From Wuchereria bancrofti (lineage: Eukaryota > Nematoda > Chromadorea > Rhabditida > Onchocercidae): DNA of 64,000 nucleotides. The notes beneath the pieces were generated by a model. That model had not been told where the DNA came from, did not search any database, and was given only the letters and a program-made list of their open reading frames with translations. The position numbers were made by a program, and so were the translations under genes. Below are positions 26,001-35,259 of the stretch, piece after piece (position 1 is the stretch's first letter; each line of letters starts with the position of its first letter). The stretch is taken from the NCBI GenBank assembly GCA_005281725.1, contig SSBO01000009.1, positions 3,608,163-3,672,162 on the forward strand, read 5' to 3'.

Positions 26001-26913
26001 CACAAATGGCTGCTTATCAGTTTGAAAGAATCGCTCTGGGTTTTTGATTCCTGCATTTGAATTCTAAATTACAAATTTTCAAAAAAAAAAATTACATACT
26101 TTGGTAGTTTAACATATTTTGTGTATAATTTAAGCTTCCATTTGCAGTCCACCATTACCATTTCAACTTTTCGAACTAATGAGAGATGTACCGAATTGTT
26201 CGTTTGCATCAAATCCATGCCGTATACAATATACCAATCAAGAAATTGTCATCATGCGTCATGATTTGATCGAAAAAATGTGCAGAAATAGTATTCATAT
26301 GCCGTCAGCTACTGCCGACATTCCAGAACATGTGAATTTTTTTTTTCAATATTTCTATTTTAGAACAAATAAGAAGTAAAGTTTTACTGATGTTTATTTA
26401 CTTTTCTTTCAGCTTTAAAAAGTTTCACAATACATTTTGATGCTGTAGTTTCTTTTTGGCTATCTTATTTTGTTCTGTATTAGATAGAATTCAATATGGT
26501 ATAGTTGCAGCACTCTATTCATACCTAGGAAAGCCCATATATCTTAAGTTGATATTTAAAATAAGATTTTTGACAAAATGGTATGGAAGTGTAAATTCAC
26601 TTATATTGCTTGAAAAACGATTATATTGCAGTTCTGTCATACAATCGCTTCCGTTGGACACTTATCACCACTACCACTGCACATATCACCTGTTATTTGG
26701 CAAATGGATAGTTACCTTACACTGTACCCCTTACCAGATCTCGTTGTCATCGCTGATAAATTCGAACATTTTCATTACCAATTGGAAAATACTTTGTTCG
26801 TTAATCCAGGGTCATTTGCTCGTACTGACCTTAATTTTTATGTATATTATCCAGCACTGCGTACGGTTGAGGTATGTTCTGCTGATCAGAAAGCTACCGA
26901 AGCTCCTGAATAA
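23007..26913 (+). CDS. POLE2: DNA polymerase epsilon subunit 2 (B subunit)
   Basis: Structural B subunit of leading-strand polymerase epsilon, also part of CMG helicase assembly (family knowledge). Ten exons: 23007-23086, 23289-23389, 23590-23665, 24118-24277, 24507-24654, 24792-25084, 25222-25342, about 25576-25687, 26148-26331, 26632-26913; 518 residues, against 527 in human. The N-terminal helical domain starts MPTSSNAEKLRKQIRKAFQ. Next come the OB fold (VLIGMLTQRNPGVYEIEDLT, then IEVDL) and the inactive phosphoesterase-like domain with SDVWLDD, IICGNF, HFIFIPGPDDP, NPCRIQYTNQEI, MCRNS, YPLPDLVVIADK and VNPGSFARTD. B subunits lack the catalytic metal ligands, as expected. Exon 8 begins without an AG if its conserved helix (FRRLATILQKD) is coding; see findings. 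The stop is 100 bases before the microRNA-like hairpin. Confidence 0.95.
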
Positions 26914-27013
26914 TTCTTACTGTTTGTTCAAGAATAGAATTTTGAATTGTTACTAGTCAGTTAGCCGAATTAAGCAATGTCAAGGATGAGCCTTGCAAAT
27001 GATGCCTTAGAAT

Positions 27014-27075
27014 GGTATTCCAAGCAGCAATAAATTGAAAAGCTTCTTGTTCGATTTATTGCTGTTTGGAATACC
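27014..27075 (+). ncRNA. Candidate microRNA precursor, miR-137/miR-234 family
   Basis: Bases 27014-27039 pair with 27050-27075 over 26 continuous pairs: 24 Watson-Crick and two G:U (24:65 and 36:53, numbering from 27000). The loop is ten bases, AAGCTTCTTG. Below the stem, pairing continues with mismatches (GGAAT... not needed: A-U, G-C, U-A, U-A), as in primary microRNA transcripts. Both irregular pairs are G:U only on the + strand; on the - strand they become A.C mismatches. The 3' arm contains UUAUUGCU from 27056 and GGAAUACC from 27068. From memory, nematode miR-234 and vertebrate miR-137 begin UUAUUGCU, come from the 3' arm, and share GAAUAC downstream. Family assignment is therefore plausible but unverified. 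The unusually perfect duplex leaves a foldback element as the alternative. Confidence 0.6.
27029..27034 (+). terminator. Possible POLE2 polyadenylation signal inside the hairpin
   Basis: AATAAA lies 116 bases past the POLE2 stop, within the 5' arm of the hairpin. Another AATAAA is at 27244-27249. Which is used cannot be told from sequence. Confidence 0.4.
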
Positions 27076-28447
27076 TTACAAATTTTAGAGGAATTTTTAG
27101 AGTAAGGGGTCCATGCAGAGTAATAGGTAAAAGATTAATTTAGGTTCATTCTCCTGGTCATTAGTCTGTCTACTTGATTTTTAAGTTGTAATGGAAAGTT
27201 GGTGACTTTTGTGTGTTTTATAATAGAATAATTTGTATCGCTGAATAAATTCGTTCTAAAAAGCATGAAATACATTGATCAGTTGCATTTAGGTTATAGA
27301 CAGGAGTAAATAACTTCAAAAATGAAGCAAATGAAAGAAAAAAGCCAGTTTTACGTCAAATTGTTACACTCACAATTAATAACTATTGTAAGTGCTACAG
27401 CGGTAATTGTTTCGTGACGAAAAAATGCGGTGAAGTCAAAAGCCATATTTGGAAGAGATGCATAATGATAGACAGGTGTAGTAGTAAGAGGTTGCTGAAT
27501 ATAAACCATTGGAAAGTATTAGCGAAGTCAATCTACGAGGATACTTTCACTGCCAACCTAACACACATCCAAAGTATTTAGATGCTTGTGCCTATGTCAT
27601 GCCTACTCTTTAAGGCCTTTTGGGAGCAACGCATGCAGAGTTAGTATATGCACACAAACACACATACATCGATTGCTTGCTGTATTTACTACTAGTGAAG
27701 GAGCAATGTTTCTCAAGTTTGAAGCTTCACATCTGATCGGGAAGTGAACACCGTTCTGTTAGCTAATTCATTTTTTCGTCTCCAGCGCTGATGTCGCATA
27801 TAACTAGAAATGATGAAATAAATAGCTATCAGTGTAGTGAACTCCACGTAGAAATATCTCGTCATTTCAGTGGGAGAATCTTCCATGTGTTTAGAGCATG
27901 CATTAAATGTCATTACAATAGTATTGTAACATCCACTTCTTCATATTTTTGCTCTAAAGAATTTCTCATTCTATTCTATTTTCACATAATGGCAGTTGTC
28001 TTAATGGGTATTATCACGGTATTACTTTCTACTCTTCCGACAATTTATTATTAAACTTATCAGTTGATAAATTCATTGCCAACATTCATTTACAATGACC
28101 TTTCAGCTCAAGCTATCATTATTATCAATTACTGAGAAATTTTAATAATTTGTTCATAAAAATTTTTGTTTTCACGGAGAGATATATAAATTTAAAGGAT
28201 TCATGATGGTATTTTGGCAGCCGATAACCACTGTTTGAACAGCAGACATGATCCTTTTTTTTTTCTTTCATTCCTAATAGGGTTTTCATTTACCTTAGCA
28301 AAACTAAAATTCACAAAGCTTGAATTGTGAAAATTTCTCCAATCTGAAGTCTCATTATTTAGTCTTAACTTTTATTTTCTCCAATCTGATAACAGAATTC
28401 TTAATCATGTAAACACTACCTAAAATAAATTTAAAACTTTTTTTCTG

Positions 28448-28457
28448 CATTCTACAG
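28448..28457 (+). other. Candidate spliced-leader acceptor of PICK1
   Basis: A pyrimidine-rich stretch ends CATTCTACAG 32 bases before the PICK1 start codon, with no donor exon seen upstream. Confidence 0.45.
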
Positions 28458-28489
28458 AATTGGCCAGTTAAAACTAATTTATTTCGAAA

Positions 28490-31400
28490 ATGTTCAAAAA
28501 ACGAAAGGAATCGGTAATTTTATGTACTGGGAAGGCGGTGAGTTATTAAGCTTTCATTCGGGAAGATGCATGCTGCGGGAAATGATTGCTAATGATGATG
28601 CGCTTTCTTGCCATTAAAGCACAAGAAGAGAAAGATGAGTAAAAACCTTTTAGTTATATCTCCGGTTTCGTTTCTCTATCATTTCCGATCTCTTCTCGTA
28701 CTAATGCAGTCGATTTCCTAAATTTTTTTGTTTATAGAAAGTCTCAGTTATTCGTAGAATTTAAAACTGATAATTCAGGGATTCATTTCCGTTCAATTCA
28801 ATATTCCTAATTTTGCTTCATCTTTCTCTTCTTGAATAATTAAAATGCTGTTAGCAGATATGATAAAGTCAAGTGTATTGCAGATGGAGGAAGATCGATT
28901 GGGAATGTCGATAACAGGTGATGTTACTGAGATTATCAAAGATACAAACGGTGTTATCGGTATATCAATCGGTGGAGGTGCACCATATTGTCCTTGTATC
29001 TATGTGGTACAGGTTTTCGAAGATTCACCGATGGCTTTGAACGGACGAATTCAAGCCGGTGACGAAATTGTTAGGTGTAAATTTCATTTGAAATTATTTA
29101 ATCAAGTAATATGATCAAAGTAATAATGCCAGACATCTATCATAGGAAATGTTTGAAATTTCAGTCAGTTTCACAAAATTCATATCTTTTATTGGACCTA
29201 TGTTGAAGTGTCAGCATTAGTTTTAGTTAGAACAATCAAAGTTAATTTTATCTTAACATTATGGTATATTATATTATTATACTAAAGTTTAATTTAAATC
29301 GTATTTTGTTTACTTTCAGTGTTAATGGTATTTCGGTAAAAGGGGAAAATAAAACGGAGATTGCAAAGATGATTCAGGAAACGGAAGGATCTGTTAAACT
29401 TGGATTCAATATTCTTCATGCTGAATTAATAGATGTATCATTAATATTATAATTTACATAAATTATTCATTGCTTTTGCTAAATACTCTTATTCGAACAT
29501 TTTATGATGCTAAGAAAATAAGTAATCTTTGAGATAAAAAGAAAAACTAAAATTCTCAGTTTTTGTGGAACAGTAATTTCCAATCAGTTGTTTTATAACA
29601 TTAAAACTTATAAGAAATAATCAGAATAAAATCTTCCTGTATTTTTTTTCCAAATTATTTCAATTTTTATAAAGTTAAAAACAATTAGCACAATTCTATT
29701 TCCAGGGATATACACTAGACATAGCGTTGAAGAAGATGAAACATCGTGTGGTAGAATCAATAACTACCGAAACCGCTGATGCATTAGGATTATCTCGAGC
29801 AATTATATGCAGTGATCTCTTACTCCAGAAATTAAATCGTTTGGAACAATGCTCTCAGTTATACAAGGAACTTATCAAACATCTCAGTGCTCTACTCAAT
29901 TCTCATTATCATATTGCCAAAACTCAAAAAGGTTTCTGTGTTTTTTTTCTAATTAAACTGTAAAAATTATTCGTAACAATTTGACAGTTTAAAAAAAGGA
30001 AAGAAATCAAGTGGTAGTTTTCAACCTAATTGAGCCTTTTTTTAGCTTATCATCAAATTTCATTTTAGTTCATTTAAATACTATTTTAAGCAAATGGATC
30101 TCAGTAACAAATGGAAACTTCTAAAATTAAACTTTCCAATTTTATGCCTTACATGATGATAACAAGAAATATTTTAATAACTATCAAAAAATCATCTGTA
30201 ACACGAAGCCATCACGTTGCTAAAAAATGAGTTATTAAATGGTAGAAATTTTCTAACGAAATGACGTAGGATTTAATTGATCGAATTTGTTTCTTTTTCT
30301 TTTTTTTTATTATATTTGTTTGATAATGCGTCACTTCATTATTCTTCTTTGTCATCGTTTTTTTTTCGCAGATGTTTGTCTTTCTTTCGAAAAATTGACA
30401 AATTTAAAAGAATTTTTTTTGTCACCAAAATCGTGACAGCTATACTTTCATTATTTCTATACCGGTGTTTCAAAAGCTGTGAGGTTTTTTTTTTTTGCAT
30501 ATCGATTGTTCAGAGCAATTTGAATAACTGATATCTGTCTCCGATATTATGACAAAAGTCGCTGAGAAGAGTGTAATAATAGCAAAGCATAAATTCAAAC
30601 AAAAAAGACTTATTTGCATTAACAAAATATATGAGAATTACTGAGGTGATATATATATTAAAATATCTCATCATCTCTTTGAAAAAATTGCATTCTGTAA
30701 TTTGTTGCAGAATTTGGTGATTTATTCTGTCAGATAGCAGCACGAGAAAGCTCTACAACAACCAATAAAGCATTACTAACATTTGGCAATATGCATCGGA
30801 CCATTGAAAAGCATACCGTAAAGTCAATCATTCATTTTATTACTCTTTTTTTGAATCTGATATCCAACAGACTGTGTTATTTCGAATTTACCATTCTGAT
30901 TTGTAAATGATCACATGAAATCATTATCTGATAGCAATAGGAGAAGACAGAAGAATAACTTTGAATTGCATTTGAATTACAAATGAATTAGCATGTAGTG
31001 TTTACTTACCTCAATGCTTATTGTAAACGTTATTATAAAGTTACTACAAAATGCAAAAAAAAAAGAAAATGGAGAATAAAAAGTTTTTTGATTCATTAAA
31101 ATGTAGTAGTGAACAATGCATTGAAATAAATTATTCAAATATTTTAAATAGCACATTAAACGGCATGATCGACAACATTATTACATGCAAACTTATGGTT
31201 TATGATTTTTGATCGTTTACTTATGTTTACTTATCGATCCTTATTGTTTTTGCTTATTACGGACTCTTCTTTTTATTTTTATTTTTTTTTGAATGAATCG
31301 GTAAATCATGCAACAATTTGCACATTTTTCTCTAATATTCCATTTAATCCTGCTAGAATCATTGTATTTTTCAAATGAGCATTACAATTTTTGGTGAATT

Positions 31401-32817
31401 ATATACAATTCAAATTTCAGATTGGTAAAAAGTCTGCATCCAATAGTACGTGACCTGAAGACATTTGTTGAAAAAGCAATTCCGGATACAAAACTAACTC
31501 TAAAGAAGTACCTAGATGCTAAATTTGAATATTTGGCATTTTGCTTAAAGTTGAAAGAAATGGACGATGAAGAAGTAGAAGCAGCAAGTTACGATGAGCC
31601 ATTGTATCGTGTTGAAACGGGTAATTATGAATACAGGTTGGTTTCATGAACTACCCTACCTGTACCTGTACATTTCCCATTTCGCTTTAGCGCACTTCTG
31701 TTCTCCCATATGATTCACCTGTGGGACTTGTAAATCTCTTCCAAGTATCATAGTCGAGTTTTGATAAAAGTTTATACAACAGACGATAGACATTAAAAAA
31801 AAGTTAGATGACACCAACCCATCACTGGAAATCTTCGGTATTTTAAGCTGTAAGTAGAAGACTGTCACAACTTGTGAAGCGTTTAGAAATGTCACTCTAA
31901 TTTCAGGCTAATGCTGCGCTGTCGACAGAATAGTCATGAAAAATTCATGAAGTTAAGGAGGGACGTCATGGAAAAGTTGGAATTATTGGACCAGAAACAT
32001 GGTTTGGCACATTTTACAACTTTAGCTTATCTCGTACGGAGTTCGATTTAAATCATGCAAATTGGACAATGGGTTTGACCATTGTCCAATTTTGACCAGT
32101 TTGAATGCTTTATACAGTTTGACCGTTCAGAGTTGTGAATAAAAAAAAAACTGAAAAAAAATCATTTTGCAAAAATTTCTAGGAAGTCTTTTTAGATCCG
32201 TTCTGATGGTTTTGATAATTAATTCAAAGCAGTTAAATATAGTTATGCTGGATACATTTATAGTGCAAGATATAGGCATTCAGTTATCAAGTTTTGTGAA
32301 AGCTATAATGGAGACACACGCAGAATGTCGAGATGCTATTTCCGGAGCAAATGGATTATTTCCGATTGATATTGACCTCGAGCAAGTATGTTATCGTAAC
32401 TAAATTATTATTACGATTAGTATTAGTGATTTTAATAATTGTAGTATCACTTTTATCGCAGCAACTTAAAATATCATAATAGCTTTTACCAGCAAAGCTG
32501 TGCTATTTTATTTCATTCGTAGAAAATTAACATCATTTCCGGTTAACTTATTTACGATCATTAAAACTAATATCATTTCCGTTTAACTTATTTACGGACA
32601 TATTTGAAGGTTTTCTGATGATTTTACACATTTTCAATGTAAACATATAATTGACAAGATTTTAGTTTAATTATTAGAATATCATATTGACGTAACTTTA
32701 TAACAGATCGTTCACCGATACAATACTAGCGGTCGACTAGAGGAAGAAGAGGAAGAGAATGATAAGATGGAAATAGTGGAGGAGCAGAAACCCGAGGATC
32801 TGTTGGATTTATCTTGA
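28490..32817 (+). CDS. PICK1: PICK1, PDZ and BAR domain protein
   Basis: PICK1 links membrane receptors and transporters, through its PDZ domain, to curved membranes bound by its BAR domain, in trafficking (family knowledge). Nine exons: 28490-28513, 28884-29074, 29320-29434, 29706-29931, 30711-30822, 31421-31636, 31907-32001, 32264-32385, 32707-32817; all phases close, 403 residues (human 415). The 24-base first exon was chosen over the in-frame ATG at 28845. It gives MFKKRKESMEEDRLGM, the same length as the human start, and places the carboxylate-binding loop at K27-D28 with GISIGGG following. The BAR domain runs from KHRVVES through TADALGLSRAI, KAIPDTKLTLKKYLD, KEMDDEE and YRVETGNYEYR to FPIDIDLEQ. 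The C-terminus is acidic (RLEEEEEEND). Donor 30823 is GTCAAT, chosen because the stronger upstream GTAAAG breaks the frame. Confidence 0.95.
32521..32616 (+). repeat. Two tandem copies of about 47 bp in the last PICK1 intron
   Basis: ATCATTTCCGGTTAACTTATTTACG and ATCATTTCCGTTTAACTTATTTACG type copies lie about 50 bases apart with a few substitutions. Both lie between exons 8 and 9 of PICK1 and contain no coding frame. Confidence 0.7.
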
Positions 32818-32957
32818 TGTCCAGCTGATTTCACGCCTGTACTTCAAATTCAAACAGAATTGAAGATACAAATAATTGTTTGTTGTATATATTCGATTGG
32901 TTTGAATCATAGAAAAGCTCAACTTCTCATCCATGCTATTCTGTAACAACAACAACA

Positions 32958-32997
32958 AATAAATAAATAATAGAAAAATAAATGAATAAAAATAAAA
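32958..32997 (+). terminator. Polyadenylation signal cluster of PICK1
   Basis: Several overlapping AATAAA motifs occur 141-180 bases past the PICK1 stop codon. Confidence 0.6.
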
Positions 32998-33170
32998 GTT
33001 AAAAAATAAGAAATATCTTCATCTAATTCAGAATCCCAACAAGGACAAAACGGCTTCGTCTTAATTGTAATAAGTTTCAACAGCAATTTGCTTTGCTGTT
33101 TTGAACATTGTTAATTTCAAATGCGCACATGTCTGGTCACTTTATTCTGCAAAAGTGTTCGTCCTCAACG

Positions 33171-33246
33171 GAATGTTTATTCTTTTACCATTCCACTGAA
33201 ATTGGCGGATTTAAATTTCAGTGAAGTGGTGGAAGAATGAATGTTT
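33171..33246 (+). ncRNA. Candidate small-RNA hairpin with 33-pair stem
   Basis: Bases 33171-33203 pair with 33214-33246 around a ten-base loop, GGCGGATTTA. Of 33 positions, one is a C.A mismatch and about seven are G:U pairs; the rest are Watson-Crick. Every G:U pair would be an A.C mismatch if the - strand were transcribed, which points to the + strand. The 5' arm ends ATTCCACTGAAATT and the 3' arm starts AATTTCAGTGAAGTGG. I recognise no known microRNA seed. Size and shape suit a microRNA precursor. It lies 354 bases past the PICK1 stop, outside its likely 3' UTR. A degenerate inverted-repeat transposon is the alternative. Confidence 0.5.
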
Positions 33247-34050
33247 GGAAAGGAAGGGAGCATAGCAATGCGTGGCGGTCGAGAGCGAAACACAATTGAT
33301 CCTAAAGATTTAGCGCTTTGAGGGCTTCTAGATTAGTGATCAGAGATCAGCAGGGAATGAGCTAAGATCCATGGTGGAGTTCACTCGGGCACTATCAGTG
33401 ACGACAAGCTAATGGCGCAATTATCTATCGTCACCTTCTTTCGACACCCTTTCCTGTGTTCCCTCCTGCGAAGCCGACAAGAATGGCGCAAATGCTGTAT
33501 GTGATATGTGACACAAAATAAGTCCAAGGGTTACAGGTGACTAGAGAGAGGGAGAGATACAGACTCGGCGGGTACGGCAAATGCGCACTCGCCAATAGAT
33601 AGTTCCTTCTGTCGTGCAGCGCTGCTATTGACATATGCGCTCCAACCACTATCCTTCACGACGCTATTTGCCTTGTTATTCTCTGCCACGGGCGCAAATG
33701 TTCTCCATCCCTTCCTTTCTTTCTCTGACCTCCTGTCTTTTCATGTCAAGACATATCTGTGGTAGGATGGAGGAGGGGGCACCTGCCGATGACACAACTG
33801 CGCCCCTCACCCTTAAACAACTCTTCCTCCCTTCGTCAGCTTCCTTCCCGTATCCGTTCTACAAGCAAGCAATACCCCGGCTTCTCCGCTATCATTTACT
33901 TGTTATTTGTAAATTGTCATGGAACTAAGGCTTGTCCTGCTTGCATGCACTTTTCCTGCATGCAATCTGCAGCTGGAAAGTTAAGTTAGTGAAGTTTGCT
34001 AGTTAGGGAATCGTCCACCATCCTCCTTCCTCATCTTTTAATTTATAACT
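33230..34050. promoter_or_regulatory. G+C-rich non-coding island
   Basis: About 800 bases are clearly richer in G and C than their surroundings (for example CTCGGCGGGTACGGCAAATG near 33565). They show no phase-consistent coding exon. GCGCAAATG occurs twice (about 33484 and 33703) and a related GCAAATGCGC at about 33578. It could be a promoter, enhancer or non-coding RNA locus, perhaps for the neighbouring hairpin or the FLYWCH gene. The assignment is inference. Confidence 0.35.
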
Positions 34051-34161
34051 TTTATAACTTTCTGCGTCGTTATTGTCATTGTTCCGGAAACGAATTAGTG
34101 AATCCTGAAAGAGAATACTTTTAAATTATGAATATGTCTATATTGTATGAGAGTGAGTAAC

Positions 34162-34198
<37 letters not shown>
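34162..34198 (+). repeat. (AGT)n microsatellite
   Basis: About 12 uninterrupted copies of AGT, in the intergenic region upstream of the FLYWCH gene. Confidence 0.95.
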
Positions 34199-35259
34199 AT
34201 ACTAATATTGTACTATCTCCTGTTCAACATCGTGACATAATTCGGTTTGCATCTGAGAGGTAGGATGTTTCTTCACAACTTCTGCAGCTTACTGTTCGTT
34301 AGCTTAATCGAAATTGCTTTCTGGCCTGTCTTGGGTAACTAGTCATCTAGGATACCCAACATATCACTTGGGAAAACTGCCCATGGCAGCTAGTTCAAAA
34401 AGTCTCCGATTCAAAAATTCCAGTGATTTCCGGTATGTCTCATTCGGTTATTCGCAACTTCACTCATTCATTGAACCACAGGGAATGATGCCAACATATG
34501 TATGTCTCTTTTTTGTCTTAAGTTTGAGTTGTGCCGGGAAAAGACCGCGGCATATTTAATGATTAAGGCACTTGTCATCTCCTCACATTGCTCTCTCTCT
34601 CTCTCATTCCTGCTCCATTACATATTTGAATTAGGAGTATTTTTATGTTCATAATTATCTTGAATAAGCGAAACAACTACATGACCTGTTGTGGTTATGA
34701 TTGACCATCAAATTATTACTCCATCGATTGCTGCTGACCAATCCATGGTTCATATCAATTGTCCGACCTCTGCAAATTTTTTGAATGAAAGAGATACCTC
34801 CAAAGAGCGGATATTTTGTTACAGTAGAGAGAATAGGATAGAAAAAAACAATGTAACTGTAATGCCGAGAAGCAGCAGAAGATTAAAGGTTAAAGGTTAA
34901 CAGCGTCCTGAATATATCGAAAATACTTTGTGGGAGTTTGAAAACGTCTTGCTTACAAGAAAACATCTGTGACGGTTCATTCCTTTCCAATAAGTGGAAG
35001 TTCGTTATGTTTTATAACTATTACACGTAATATGGAGCACATTTCATCATCTCAGTTACGTTAACTTTAATTAAGAACAATGGGTTTGAATTTTAATGAT
35101 TTGAATGATTGAATTTGTGCCTCTCTCACCGTTAAGCCATTTACGAGATAAAGTGATAGTAACAGACGGACAATTCTATAAATCATCCGGAAAAAAGACA
35201 TTGAGATTTATCCAGACTTGAAAATCCTTGAATCCTCGCATCAGTATCACAAGGAAATC

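Larger units (their letters stand above)
26914..28489. other. Intergenic region between POLE2 and PICK1
   Basis: About 1.6 kb. It holds the hairpin at 27014-27075 and POLE2 polyadenylation candidates at 27029-27034 (inside the hairpin) and 27244-27249. An open frame at 27791-28054 ends in a hydrophobic stretch but has no supporting neighbours. Just before PICK1, CATTCTACAG (ending 28457) is a candidate spliced-leader acceptor. Confidence 0.6.
32818..35259. other. Intergenic region between PICK1 and the FLYWCH gene
   Basis: About 2.4 kb. It begins with the PICK1 3' UTR and a cluster of AATAAA motifs (32958-32997), then the 33-pair hairpin (33171-33246), a G+C-rich island (about 33230-34050), an (AGT)n run and a (CT)n run at about 34590-34606. 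Several short frames in the island are open only because A+T is low; none shows a domain or splice context. Confidence 0.6.

Noticed and set aside
27791..28054. Frame ending in a hydrophobic stretch (HIMAVVLMGIITVLLSTLP) recalling a potassium channel first membrane segment
   Set aside because: No other channel segments, no pore motif and no splice sites lie nearby on that strand. The resemblance is short and may be chance.
28845..28883. In-frame ATG upstream of PICK1 exon 2 as the start
   Set aside because: It would read through a good acceptor (GTATTGCAG). The 24-base exon at 28490 gives a better match to the family's N-terminus.
33635..33989. Open frames of 76-97 codons in the G+C-rich island
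   Set aside because: Low A+T reduces stops in all frames here. Two overlapping frames are open at once and neither shows a motif.
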